Made by a program: the position numbers and the translations under genes
The notes under the pieces: model-generated
Databases searched by the model: none
What the model was told of the DNA's origin: nothing
Seen by the model: only the letters and a program-made list of their open reading frames with translations
Source of the DNA: Nectonema munidae
Lineage: Eukaryota; Nematomorpha; Nectonematoida; Nectonematidae
Assembly (NCBI GenBank): GCA_030549495.1
Contig: JAUIRK010000920.1
Span: 434,001 to 498,000 of the forward strand
Length of the DNA: 64,000 bases
Direction: 5' to 3'
In this document: piece after piece, positions 1 through 14,200 of the stretch
How the letters are laid out: each line of letters starts with the position of its first letter
How positions within the stretch are numbered: position 1 is the stretch's first letter

Positions 1-2209
1 AAAGATTTCACCATGAAATATCAGTTATGGGATCAAGGTCAGTGGAGTAAAGCAATGTTGGCAGATTTAGACTGCTGGACTCGGAAGCGGGAAAATAAAA
101 AATTCACCTTCAAATCGGAGTCGTAACAGGAGATTTAATTCCATTTCCGAAACTTTCATTCGGATTCCTCGAAATGGATAAGGGCCCTAAAAGGATTAAC
201 AAGTTAAAACATTTCTTCAACTTTTACTATAAATATTGCCTAATATTACATATAAATTTTTTCTTAAATTTTTTTTTTTTAAACTTTTTTTTTTTTTTTT
301 ATTTTTTAAGAAATTTTTTTTATTAATTTTTTAAAATAAAAAAAAAATATTTTATTTTTTTTAAAAGCAACCCATTTTAAAAAATTTATGTTTTTTGGTT
401 TTTTTTCTAAAAAATTTTTATTTGGAAATGAAACGAAATTTTTCCTTTTTTAATAAAATAAAAAAATGAAATTTTTTGGAATTATTAGTGAGTTTTAAAA
501 AAAAAAATAATTTAATAATAACTTACTTTTGGTTTTGGGTAAAATTTAAAATTTTGTTTTAAAAAAAAAAAAAAAATTTTTTTTTTTTTAAAAAAAAAAT
601 TTTTTTTAAAAAAAAATGATTATAAAAAAAAAAAAAAAAAAAATAATGTCTAGGACGCATATAAGTTTCTTTATTTTTCGCGTTGTTCTAAGTGTTGCAG
701 AGTTTAGAAATTAAATGTACACACTTTCATTTCAAATATTTAGTGCTTCTATATAAAAATAACTCGTGATTTATATTTTACAGAGAAAACAAGTCAAATC
801 ATATTATGGAGGACTGAAAACATATCGGTAAAACTTTTTTCATTTTGTAATTAAAAAAAGACAGTGTTTTTACAATTAAGATGTTAAATATGTAGTTATG
901 TGCATGCGTCCATCATATGTTATCGTTTGTTAGATATGAATTTCTGAGTGGGTCATTTTACTCTATAGCTATAGTTTTATTTTCCTTCTATCTAACTTTT
1001 TTTCTCTGTTCTGTTCCTTCTTTCTGCTTTTTCTTTTTTTTCATTTAAAGTTATCAAACACTAATGTTTTTGTCATTCTAACAGCGAGTGCCCACAACTG
1101 TGAAATTTCCCACAATTGTGATGACAGTTACTTCTACCAATCATTCTATCTCGAAAGAATTCTCAGCATGATCTATCAAAGTTATAATTAGGGATATTTT
1201 GGGTTGTTTGCATCCACCTTTGCTCTTCTCTTGGTTTCTGTAATTGAATTTTATTCCACATTTTTCAAATCTTTATATCCTTTGTCCATATTTAAATCAA
1301 TTTTTAACCGATCATGCAATTATCGAAGCTGTCTATATAATTTTCCCTCTTAAATTATATTTAATTAATGAACATATAAAAACCGTATTTTTTCGCTCTA
1401 AATTATTATAGGTTAGAGTTTAATTTTTTCTTTGATATATAGTTTGACTTTCATGGAACAAGAAAACTGAATCATAAGAAGTAAATATTATCCTAAAATT
1501 ATCCTAAATATGGTGGTAAATACGGTAATGCTTTTACATGAAATTAAAAAAAATTGTTTCTTTTCAATCCATCGAAAAACGAATAGAAAAGATGAAGTGC
1601 TATATACGCGCTTTTTTTTTAATTTGCGTACGTTAGTATCATTTCAAAACAAACGAAGGCACCCTACCTAAACTCTAAATTCAAGTAATGTTGACTGTAT
1701 TTATTTGACTCAATAAAATCAAAAAACTACACACTTTTCTCTTTTGCTTTCCTCTATCATTTCAAAGCACTGCCTGACACATGGTATATGTTTTAAGCAC
1801 AGTATTTTTCTTTGATTTTTAGAATGTGATAGTATACATTTTTTCGTTTGCATATCAATAAAAGTTCGCATACTATGTATCAGTAAGAGTAAACAAACAT
1901 CCTATAAATTTGAAAAGGAAATCACTAAAGTCTATTGCGTAAATTGAACTTTATTATTCGTTTCTAATTCTCATTTTCTGTTCCGTTAAAAATCTATTGA
2001 TAAATATTTTTAACACTTTAAAAATCAAAAAAAAATTTTTTTATGAAAGTTTTTATAAGGAAGTTTTGACAGTTATACGAACCCCCCCCCCCCCCCCCCC
2101 CCCATTTTAAGGATTTGTGACTTTGTTTTAAAGCATCAAATATAAATATATTTCGAAAAATTAAAAATTATTCCAAAATTGTGCAAAATGATGTGGGCCG
2201 CTGTATAAG
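1..2209. other. No gene seen; AT-rich flank
   Basis: Positions 257-645 are almost pure A and T homopolymer runs. Degenerate GGAGTC-type repeats lie at about 90-180. A run of 22 C occupies 2082-2103. No coding exon or transposon is recognised. Confidence 0.6.
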
Positions 2210-2272
2210 TTATGTAATAAATACCGTAAGCACTCGTGCTTGATTCGCACTTTTTTTACCAGAATTAATTGA
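2210..2272 (-). CDS. ZCCHC7: Possible terminal exon 7 of the ZCCHC7-like gene
   Basis: The acceptor CACCCTCTTTCTAG has a good pyrimidine tract. It opens a phase-0 frame of 20 codons (SINSGKKS...) ending in TAA at 2210-2212. No AATAAA follows closely. The alternative is readthrough of exon 6 to the stop at 2391. Confidence 0.4.
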   Translation of the reverse strand, partial: SINSGKKSANQARVLTVFIT

Positions 2273-5200
2273 CTAGAAAGAGGGTGCGGGTTATCTACGT
2301 AAAAAGAATTTAACCCAAGGAAAAGACAATTGAGATGGGAAAGTGTATCAACGAAAATGAGCAAAACACATATAACATACCACAAGCCTTCTATTTACTA
2401 TCATTTATATGTATTAGAGGTGTGGCAAGAGTTTTCAAGGACTGGGCATAAAAATAGAGAAAGTTATTAATATAAATGGAAGTGATGCAACCTACTTTTG
2501 CTTTGATCGTAAGACTTTTGAAATGCTTTCGGTGATGTTTTGCCTTTTTACTGCTCCCAGATCTTTTCTTGATGAATGGACTATTTGGAAGGAATTTTCG
2601 CATTCTTGAAGATCGACACGTCTAAAAATGAGAAGAGCTAAGAGAATTTATCATTGTATCATATATGATACATACAGTTGTCTTCAACGGCATACGAATT
2701 ATAAAAAGCTTATTATTCTCTTTTTAATTAAAATCATTTAAGATAAATAAATATGTTACAGAAATTGATATGTTACAGAAGAATTCTCAGAATATCTTGG
2801 ACAGCCCATGTGACGAACCTTGAAGTACTGAAAAGAATGAAAATGATGAACACATGTCTTTTGAAATGCATTGAAAAAAGAAAAATAGCATTTATCAGGC
2901 ACATACTGAGAGATAGTGGCAGAGAAGAGTTGAAAGAAATCACGAACACTTTTGGATCGACAAATGGGAAAGGAAGTGGAAGAAAAAGAATAAATTGGTT
3001 TGACGTAGGAAGACGAATGACAGAAGGAAATTACGAAGAACTGAAGAGACTTGCAAATGATAGAGAAAAATACAGAAAGAAATGTCAAGAATATATTGAA
3101 GAAAGGGTTCATGCCAACCTTCGAAAACGAAGAGGCTAAATAAATATAAAAAAAAAGATAAATAAAATGTATAAAAATCTTTTTGGTGTCATGGATGTTG
3201 ATTTATACATTGAAGAAAAGGAATTGTTAATGCTTCCAGATGCAAGTATGTTTCAGAACCAGAAATAGATTCAAGTTTTCATGTTGACAATTTTATATGA
3301 TTCCGAAATTGTTTCTGATGTCTCAACTTGTGATGAAGAAAATAAAAATAAAAATTCTGTATCTGAAAGAATAACGTTTTTGCTTTGGCAAAAAACATCT
3401 GAAGAAAAACTTAAATCAAAAGATGTTATTTTCAACCTACAGAATTTTTCTGAAAATAACATTTATGACTTTTAACGGCCTGAAGAGAATTTCCATTATT
3501 ATTTTACAGATGAAATGAGTGAAATAATAACAAAAGAAAGAACAGCAAAATAACTTTCCTCTAAAGCTTAATTCTGTTGAAATAAATAAATTTATAGGAG
3601 TTCTTATACTCATGGGGTTAGTCGGAATGCCTAGAATGGAAATGTACCGTAGAAAATTTTATTTTTTATTTTTTTAGCTTTTCGACAATTATTTCAATTC
3701 TTTTGAGTTGCAAAACACTTTGAAAAAAAGATCAATCTATAGTTGTGGAACTATGAGGAAAGATAGGCTTAAAAGTCTGAAGCTAACTTCAGAAAAGGAT
3801 ATGAAGCAAAAAGGGAGAGGCGCTTACGAATACTTTTATAATAAAAATATGGGGTGCAAGTTATGCATTGGTATGACAATAAAAGTGTCATACTTTCTTC
3901 AAATTACTTAAGTGTTTTTGCGGGTGATAACTTCAGAAGATGGTTGAAGAAAGAAAAAAAGTATATGAATGTAGAAAGACCAACGATTGTAAGCGTTTAT
4001 AATGAGTGTATGGGTGGAACAGACCTCTTTGACATGTTTATGGCTTTGTATCGAATCGATCATAAATCCAAAAAATGCTATCAAAGAATTTTTTATTGGA
4101 TATTGAGTACTAAAGTTACAAAAACCTGGATACATCATAAAAGACTGCAACATTTTAAAATTAAAGAAAAGAAAAAATGGATTAGATGGGTTTTTCTACT
4201 TCTGTCAGCAATTCGTTAATAGAAAGCGACATTATTTTTAACTAGGTAAAAATGAAATGGAAGAGTTGGAATCATCTCCTTCTTCATCAAAGCGTGTTTT
4301 TGTTTCTCAAAAATGTAGTGATGAAGCGAGATATGATATGGTGAGCCAATTTCCAGAAATGGTTGATGTTTCAAAAAGAAAAAGATGCAAACTCAAACAT
4401 TGTGTATTAAATGTAAAATTGCTCTTTATTTAAGACCAGATAAGAATTGTTTTTTATCTTATCATAAAAAGTAAATTGTTAGTAATATCACTTCGGAGTA
4501 GTATAAGTTTGTAAATAGTTTTTTTGGAACCTTTAATGACCAATGTATCATATATGATACATACAATACATATATAAAAGAAGTATTTTTAGAGTAGATT
4601 CGGAAAAATATTTTTACCCTAACTATTTTAACACAGTAAAAGTATTTTTTAAACTAAATTGAATTTTTTCTCTCTTTTGAATTTCATGGGCATGAAAGGG
4701 TTAAGAAAGTTTCACTTAATCAAAATCCTCAAAGCTAAATAAATATTATTTTTAGAACATAATTGAAATTATAAAATTATAGATCTGTAAGGAAGTTTTT
4801 TTAGTTTGGCATGAATTAGTCACTGCCCGTATATTGAATGTAAAGTAAGAAATTTTTGCGAAATTCGTGAACACAAAAAATTGGCGAAATCAAATCCTGC
4901 CAACTTAATATCTAGAATTTCGAGCTTTTTTTAATAAAATTTTTATAAAATTTAAAAGCACTGCAATTTTACTTTTAAGTGCTCAACAAGTTAAATTTAT
5001 TTAAAACATTTAATTATTAAAAAAAATGTTTTTATCTATTTTCATTTTATATCATGACAATATGACATGTTTAAGTTTTCGATTTAATTTCTGTTGGTGG
5101 TAAACGAAACACGTGTTCTAAGAATAAAGTTTTTCAATTTTTTTCTCCCAAATTTTTAATTTTTTTGTATAATATATATATATATTAGAAATACAACTAT

Positions 5201-8200
5201 TTTTGAGTTCACAACACTGTACTATTTTTGGATGACCTTTTGCGTAAAAACAATAAAAATAAGGTTTTTTTCGGTTTAATATTGAAAAAAGGTCCCCCAT
5301 GACCCATCATCAAATAATCACTCAACATACTAACAGTTAACCTTGAAATCAATTGAAAATGCATGACTAAAAATTTAGTATTATCGTATTGAAAAAAATT
5401 GTTTCAAAAAGTTTATTGATTAAAAAAGCAAAAAAACTAGACTAAAAGTTGAAAGAAGACAAATCATTAGATGCGATGAAACTCAATGGCAAGTTTGGCT
5501 TATTTTAATATACTTTTAAAATGCTGCATAACTTTGATGGATCTCTCACAACATCGAAATATTGATTCTTGAAGGCTCTTGTGACCAATGCGTTTTGAAA
5601 CATTTGAAAGCTTTTTTGTACGGTTTTAAAGCATTTGTCAATTCCTCATATGTTTCTAATCGAAACGTTTGATCATTGAACCAAAGCGGAGCCCAAACAT
5701 ATGAAACAAGATGATAAATTGGTTGAAGTTGATTTCTCAATTCGGGCACTAAAAAGTATGCTAGAATAATTAGAATGGCTCGTGTATTCCATCTCGCCTT
5801 ACAAATATTTGGAATCTTTTGGAACTTAATGAAAGGAAAGATTTTGTTTTCGTTTAAAAATTTGAAAGAGTTCACTAAATTGTACAAAACCTTCATATCG
5901 TCTCTCTATGCGACTTGCTCTTCAATTACATACGTTCCATTTTTGTAGCTCTTCGTAATTTGACATCAGCAGCTTCTCAACAAAAAATACTCCACATCAG
6001 GCTTACGATTAGAAGTAGGAAGCCGTTCATCCATGAAAACTCACAAAATACGATCCAAGACGTGAAAGCTGACGAATTGAGGTTTGGTCAAATTTTTGGT
6101 TAAAAACATGTTTTGCAGTCTCACTACAACTCCATTTTTTGCCGGTGTTTACATTTGTTGTATCGCAAACTATCATCAAAATCGAGCTCCACAAATTAAA
6201 TTCATCTAAAAGATTCGCGATTCCTTCAGAAATAGACTTCGCTTTGCCATCATTTAATTGCATGACACTCAATTTCACTTCTTTTGTTTCATTTTGATAT
6301 CAATGGCCTGAAATTCACAATCTTCAATGTTTTTCCCTTCGAAGTGTAAACTCCATTCATACTTGTGTAAAATTTCGATTAAAAAAGTTTCATTTTGTTA
6401 GCCTCTATGAAACCTTGCTGTGTTGGTGACGGTATATTAATACCTTCTTGAGACAGTTGTTCACATATTTTCGATGCTTTTCTAGTGGGTATATTGGCTT
6501 GGGACACAAGTTTTGTTGCTATTTACTTCTAGATTTTGGAGGCGTGTTGAACTGATGGCTGTCTTCATCACTACTTGGTGAAGCAAAACATTCTTCATTA
6601 TCATTGATTTTACTTGTGGTACTTAACAAATCAGATTCAATTTCGGGCTTGTTTTCACTTAATTTTGTTCTTTTAGAAGGATGAATCGTTTGATTACTCC
6701 CAACTTTTCTTGTAATAACCTACTCTCCTTATACTTTCAAGTTGAACAAAGTAAAGCTTTTTGTCCTCAGCATATTCAGCCACAACCCTTTAACTTTTTT
6801 TATATCAAAAATTTCGTCTAATGGAGTGAAGTTCTTTTTTCTTGTACAATTATCATACAAAACAATTATTTGCTCAATTTTTGAATTCACAGTTTGCTTT
6901 GATATAATCGGGAAATTCGAAACTTCTTCCCAAAGCAAACAAACCTCATCTGTTATGACTTTGATTCTCTCTTTTCAACTTTTAATTGTATTACCAAGTG
7001 ATTGATACCTACCAACTATTTGTTTTTTCATGAGCATTCTATTTTTAGTGGCCAAGGAAAATTCTTCAATATTTATCTTAGTTCTTCTCGGAGATTTTTG
7101 AAAATGCGTCAAATTTAGCCTCCATTTTTTTGTTTTTTTCAATTATATTGCAACTTTTTTTGAACGACATATTAAAAAATCTTAAAAAAATAATTATTTT
7201 ATAGCCATATATATTCAGTTTCGATGTATTAAAATAAAAATGAGAAAATCATATTTGCGATTGCGTGAGCTGATAATAAAACTTATGTTATGGGTGACCT
7301 TATTTCGAGATATCAACAAAAAAAGTTTATTTTGGTGAATTAAAAAAAAAGTTGATTAGTTGTTTGTATTTTATTCTTATTATTTAATTATATAGAGAAT
7401 TCCTTAACCAGCATTTTATTAAATTAAGTGTATTAAAGAGAATACGTTATGGATAGAACAGTTTCAATTTACATAAAAGCAAATTGCAAAGCCAAAAAAT
7501 TTACAAAAACATGAAAAAAGTAAGTCAAATTTTTTTTACTCAATTTCCAATATTCAATCCGATTTATATTATAATGAGAAAGAAGATTGCTGATGTGAGA
7601 TAGCAAAATTATTTTATAATTTTTAGTTGTCAGGATCGCCTCTATAAGAAGAATATTCTTCCATGATTGGACAGATGACAGGGATGTCACGATGAGAAAT
7701 CTTCAACCACTAGTGACATATAGCGACATTGTAAAATTGCAATTTTTTAAAAAATAAAATCCATACACATTCATACACGGTGGATAAAATAATGAAATCC
7801 TCTATTAATCAATTACATGGCATATAAACTGTACAATTTGTTCATTCTCAAAAAGAATATTTTAAATTTGGTGTATCATCATTATTATTGACCTTTTTAA
7901 TTTATACTGTACCAATATTTGATTAACAATAACAATAAATCAATATTATTATTTCTTTAAAAAAAATTCAAAATGGCATAGAGCGAAGCAAGTGACCGAC
8001 GAAAAAGATTGATTCAGAGATTCCATTAACTTTTTACAATTATATTATACTTGAGAAGCTATGATTGGTAAGAAAGGCTATTTCAAAGGAACTTACATGT
8101 CCTAGGTGGCCTTGTTTTCCACAGTTGTAACAGAATGTGGTTTGAGAGAATACGAAAGTTTCCTGAGACGATTGTGATGACTTTTTATCACTCTGAAGAA

Positions 8201-11200
8201 GTAGATCTTTATGAAAAAAGATATGTTGCCGCCACAAATCAGAACATGCCTAAAAAGAGACAAAAAAATCAAGAAATAAAGCTTTAAGGAGAAGACAAAC
8301 GCACTCTTTTACGATCCAACATAACACACTTCCACCATATGGGAGTGCAGCAAAACGCATGAGCGATTAACAACAAAGCGATATATTATTGTGCTCTATA
8401 CGTTTGTGCGATAATTTTTTGAGCCAAACTTGATATTAGGGGCGTGGGTTAGGTTGGTTAGATACCGAGTTTCGATAACTCGTCTGATCATCAAGCCTAC
8501 ACTTTCCTCATAGTCGGATACAAGCGGTGCAATTGAGCCTTCTCGATGAACACACTCCACCGCACCTTTAAAAAAGTTTTGAAATGGCATAGAGCGAAGC
8601 AAGCGACCGATGAGAGAGTTGTTTATCTGGAAAAGCAAAATTTTTAAGCTACAAAGGCTTATTTTTATTTGTACAGAAAAGACATCGAATATTTGAAAGC
8701 AATAAATTGGTGTTGCACTGCTAAAGCTCGTAAAGTTAATAAGTGTTTTTAAAAAATAGTTAATTAATATTCTATCTCCCAGGGTTCATTATAACCAAAA
8801 TCTGAATAATCTTATATGCTGTTCATTTAATTATATTTTTGAAATATGTAACAAATTAACACCAGAAATTTCTTGTCCTATGATGCTGCTGAATATCTGC
8901 TGTCATAATTGTTTCAATTGCTTTTCACTACTAATTCAGTGGGTGTCATAAAAAACGCGACATGATTGGTCAGTCCGATCAACTAATTATACAAACAGGG
9001 GTGGGAGCATTTGATTTGTGGAAAACAGTGTCGGCGTCTTAGTGTTAATGCCAGATATAAATTCTTTTATAATCATATTCTTTTATTTAGGAACAAGATA
9101 CATTCCATCGTGCCGGTTTTTTACCCTGGTTTTCTTCCTTTGAAGAATTCAAAGGTTAGTAATCAGGCTATCACTAGACAATAAGTTTGTTTTCCAAATT
9201 GGGAGCGTTCGCGTTAGGATCGTGTCTTTCACTCAGTTGTATTTATATATTGTAACATAAATTCTTGTAAAATAATATATATAACAAGGTAGAGCTATTC
9301 TTTTGTAACAAGGGCCGGTAGGTGTTTAGTGGGATGGAAAGTCCAGTTAGACTTGGACTCAGCATTCCGGGCGGGCCACGATATCCGAAAGGATGGGTGC
9401 GAACGCGACAAACAACTTAATTAATTAATTAATATAAATTTTTTTAGCTGGGACTTTATCATATACGAAAAGTTTTTTCAATTTTTGAGATAAAAGGTAG
9501 CAATACGATCACAATGACAAACAAGATAATAAGACTTGATAAAATTCATGAAGTTGTCTGCATTATGGTGAGATTGAGAGTTGGCAGTTAACAGGACAAA
9601 ATTTTTTTATAATAAATTTTTAAAATTATAAACAAAAGTTTCGTCACTTCACCAACCTCCAAAAATTATGGGGATTTGTCCTTCCCCCCCCCCCCCCCAT
9701 TCCTTAACATATGGGTCACAAATCAAACAAGGGTGCAAGGGTTGTTTTTGAAAAATTAATAAATCATATTGGTTTGCCTGCAATTACTTTTTCAGTCGTC
9801 GGTATTGCAACCCAGGGAAAAATATGTTTCCATGTTAAGAAAAATCTATAACAATTTTCCATAACTAGACACTATTGTGAGCAATTTTTGTCAACTTTCG
9901 TAGGAACACGTATTCAAAAATTCAGCCATTCTCCATAATGCTTGTTTCTTTGTTGATTTTCTATCGCGTAACACAAGGAATATATAGCAAGTTAATAATA
10001 ATTTACACTAAAATAAGGAAAAACTTTTGGGTAAAAGAACATTTTCGGGCATATGCCCAGTTATGGAAGATTATTCTTTCCTTACATGCGATACCAATAA
10101 ATAAAAAAGGAGCTTTATGAAAAGAATTAAGTTTGCAAGCCCGGGTTACATTGTATGTAATGAACACTTATATTGAATGCCTAGGATATTGTTCAATAGC
10201 TTTCACTGAATCATTCATCTTATTTTCCTTTGGAATTGAGGAAGTGCAAAATTTACACAAGTTTAAAATTTGACTTAAAAACGGAAGATTAAAAAAATAC
10301 CTCTCTCTCTCTCATAAATTTCACATGAATGTTTATAGTTAAAAAAAGATAGGAAGGTGCTAGAATCAAATGTTGAGATCAAGTTTGAAAGCGATTGCAT
10401 TAGAAGAGCATACGTGCGAGAGATGACCTTTCGAATCACAGTGCGTGCATGAGATGGATGAGGCTGATGAGGAAGATCTTTTGAAAAGGGGGCAGTGGGT
10501 GGAGGAATGGTCACCAATCTTTTGGCACAAGTAGCAGAACAAGTGATGAACTTCGTGGTATTGGTGATTCCAATCCCCACACAACCAACAAGCCTTTCTC
10601 TCCTAAGTAAAAAATAGAGAGTGCACAAAAGGATATATAAGATCCATATAGTTCAGTGCGGGAAGCACTGCCCTAGATCTAATATGGTTTCTATATAATA
10701 ATCTTTTGTACAGTATCTCCTTTTATGCTATTAACCCATTTAGCACCAATGTTCCCAAAGAGAACGGAGACGACTTCAGTAATCTCAATTCAATTCCATG
10801 CAAAACAAGAGTTTTGAAAACATCGGTACTAAATGGGTTAAATATTTTAGGACCCATCGTATATAAGCACTAATTTCTTGTCTGTGCATAAAATATAGTG
10901 AATGAGTCGATCAGAGGTTTTTTGGTTTATTCAAATGTACCGGCTTCAAATAGCGATCAAACACCGCTTCTGAACATTTGGATGTGAACAGCTTTACTTT
11001 TCAGTTCGCAATAGATGCAAGTTGATCAAATTTCTGGATAATTTGTTTCAAATTTCTCTCGTATTGTACTCGAGAAGTTGAATGCCACCCAACCACTTCT
11101 CCATATTTTCACATTGAAAAAAAAATAAAATAGAACGTTAATAACGTTTCCTTGAAGTTGCATCCTCATTCTTGTGAGCGTCACAAATGGATAGTTATTT

Positions 11201-14200
11201 AATCCAGGAAAAAATTATAAATCACATTTTCACATAATTTTCTTGCGTCATAAAATATGTGGAATTAATCGCAATACGGATCTTCTATTTAAAAGATATA
11301 AAAATGTTCACACTTTCTGACAGCTTGAATCAGACATGTATGCATTCCATTCAGAGATGTAGGCGAGCGAGCGAGGGACAAGCTTTAACATCAAAAAAGG
11401 ATATCTAAAATCGAATACAAGAATTTAAAAAAGAAATCTTATCCTTAAAATTTTCTTCAAGATAATATTGTTATCTTAAGCTCAAAGTTTTGGAGAAGAG
11501 CACTTTTTATGTTTACAAAATTTGGAATGAAAAACCATTTCAACAAAAAATTATGTTCAAACTTTTTATTTATAGTATAGTTTAACTTAATTGGAAGTTC
11601 ATCGATAAAAATAATTGTTCTTGGACAACTCAAGCCAAGACAACTGATATTTTGCATCTTCTTTCTTAAAAAAGCTTTAAATATGAAATAGATGATAAAA
11701 ATGAATAATTAAAAAAATATCAAATGAAAATTATGGAAAACTTTTAATGCAGATTTTATGACAGGACTTTTAACCGAGACAATTATTATTAGCAAGAAGC
11801 AAAATTAATATATTAAGTACTTCATACCTGTTCACAGATTTTATCAATTTGTATTTTATATTTCCCATTCTGATTAAAGCTTTTTTGGAATAATAATAAT
11901 TATTCTGGTATGAGTTTTAATAGAAATTTTTCAAAATTAAAAAGAGGCTGGCGGTTTCTTCTTAAAGAATATACGTTCTCTAAAATACTAAAAAGATGTT
12001 TGGCTTTGAATCAATGAAGGTGAAGATGAAAGCGTTTTATTTGCAATCATGCATAGTTGTGGAATTACTTGTTTTCGCAACTGTAATGAAAAGATTCTTT
12101 TGGAATAAGCTCTAATAAAGGATATTCTTTGAGTTCATTTTTAAAATTCAGCATCAATGGAGAAGACTCGATTTTTTTCAAGAAATTAATTTAATTTCGG
12201 AATTTAAATCTTCTGAAATGATGAAAAAACTTGAAAAAAAAATCAAAATTTAAAAGATAACGATTTTGAAGGGCAATTGTAGAAAAATAATTGGCAATGC
12301 CATTCCCGATCAATCGACGTATGTCTAGTTTGAAACAACAACAAAAAAAGATAAAAATAATGGAAAAAATGCGTTTTAAAAAAGTTACATTGTTTGTAAA
12401 GGAAGACTTTTTCCTGAACTTCCAGCTCTGAATGTTACTTTTCTCAAAGGATGCAGTGAAAGCGGTTTTCGACTTCGACATCATTGACTTATCTTTTTTA
12501 CTCACATACCAATTTTCATCTAAAAAAGGTGAAAAAAAATTAAATCAAATTAGAGGTCCAGAATTTTTATGGCTGATTTGTCTGCTTCTTTTTTCCATAG
12601 AATTTTATACAGTCAAGTCGCAAAAATGCGTAGTTAGATTAAGACACCAATCTCAACATTCGTGAGGTTTTTGGCAGTAATTTTAGATTCGATAATCGGT
12701 CCGTCTTAAAAATCAGTCATTTTTTTCAGAAACCGAATGTGATGGAAAAACTGCCTCCCTGTATACACAAGTTGTCTGCTTTAACCCTCAATCGTACAAC
12801 AACAAAAACTACCCTAGTTGTACGGGCTACTCCATTTTGTGGTATAGGAAGTATTTATTGTTTCTATACGCATTTGTTAAAAATTTTAAAATTTTAAACT
12901 GTTAAATTTTTTTGGAAAAAAATTTTGTTGCCATATTTTCTTGGCCTGTTTGGAATGGAAGTTCTTTCCGGTATATATCCTCTATAAACATAAAGCTATT
13001 CATCAACGGTCACAGTACTTTCAGGGATCAAACATCACAACTCAAAAAGCTTTTTTGAAAGATAGCGCAAGGCAGTGTTGCCATTATGAATTTTAGAAAA
13101 ACGGAATATTAGATTAAAAATAAACGTAGACTCAGTAAAGAAAACCTAAGATTGATGAAATATACTGACAAATAAGGAAGTTAAGGTATTTCCTTTTTAC
13201 TAAGATCAAGATTCATTTTCTTTTTTCAATCTATTTATGCTTTGTTCAGTCTTGTAAATCTTACAGTAGTCCTTTTTTTCGTTTCCAAGGAAGACATGAG
13301 TATTCTTTTTCGTTATGTGTTGTTTTGCCAGAACATGTAATGTTGATTTGAGAAAATATCGTTCAACAGAATGAGTTAGTATTTTCATGAATTTTAATTA
13401 ATTTAAATACTTGGAACAATTTAATAAGACGTCTGAAATTTCACATAATCGATATCAATATTCTGGAAGTTTTAAATTTTCATCATAATTAAAATTCGTT
13501 ATTTTTTTTTTTAGAGATTTTACTTTAAAAAATAAGAGAACAATTTTAATATTAACAAAGGATTTCGTTTGCCTATGTAAAGCTTAGATTCTACACTAGA
13601 AGTTCTTCAGTTTAAGTCTCTTGAATCCATTATTGTTTAAACTTTAAAGATTCGTACACATTCATTTAGACTTATGGAAATACAGAATCTGTGCATCATA
13701 TGATTTTACCCACGAAGAAAGTAAAGAAATTTGATGTAAATCTCTTTGCATCATTAAACTACATTTCATCCATATTTTGAAGAGTATAGACTACTAGTAA
13801 ATATTTGAAAAAACCCAAGATTTAGAAGTAAGAAACCTAGAAATCAAGCATTGTATCAAGAAACCAAGGAATGGTATCCCTGGTCCAAACCTCAGTATTG
13901 GAAAAGTAAGTGCGTGATAAAAAAACGAATAGAAAACAGATATGTAAAAATACGACGTGTGACGACTGCCTACAACAAACTACATAACTTTTAGTATAAA
14001 TAAAATTCCATACTAAAAAAAGGAGTAGCTTGTACATTTGATGTAAAAGACCTGACTGTGACAAAAGAAAGAGGCTTGTTAGAAGGAGTTTCCAGAAGCT
14101 CCGCAATAACTTTCAAGTTTAATTTCTACGCTCCCATGCTTAGCTTATTTGAAAAATGAATAAAGTAATTGGGTCTACGAAATCCTCCTTTCATTTTCAT

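Noticed and set aside
2756-3112. Minus-strand open frame opposite the RTE LINE tail
   Set aside because: The plus strand has the clear LINE homology; the reverse frame is low-complexity Phe/Ser.
8396-8638. Peptide shared with 63579-63809 as a protein domain
   Set aside because: The two copies match as DNA in a dispersed repeat; open frames are short and differ at both ends.
9309-9412. HDV-like, hammerhead or twister ribozyme
   Set aside because: Hairpins are present, but none of the required core motifs could be matched.
13837-14106. Extra exon of the ZCCHC7-like gene
   Set aside because: Some stretches look coding, but splice phases do not fit between exons 2 and 3, which already join in frame.
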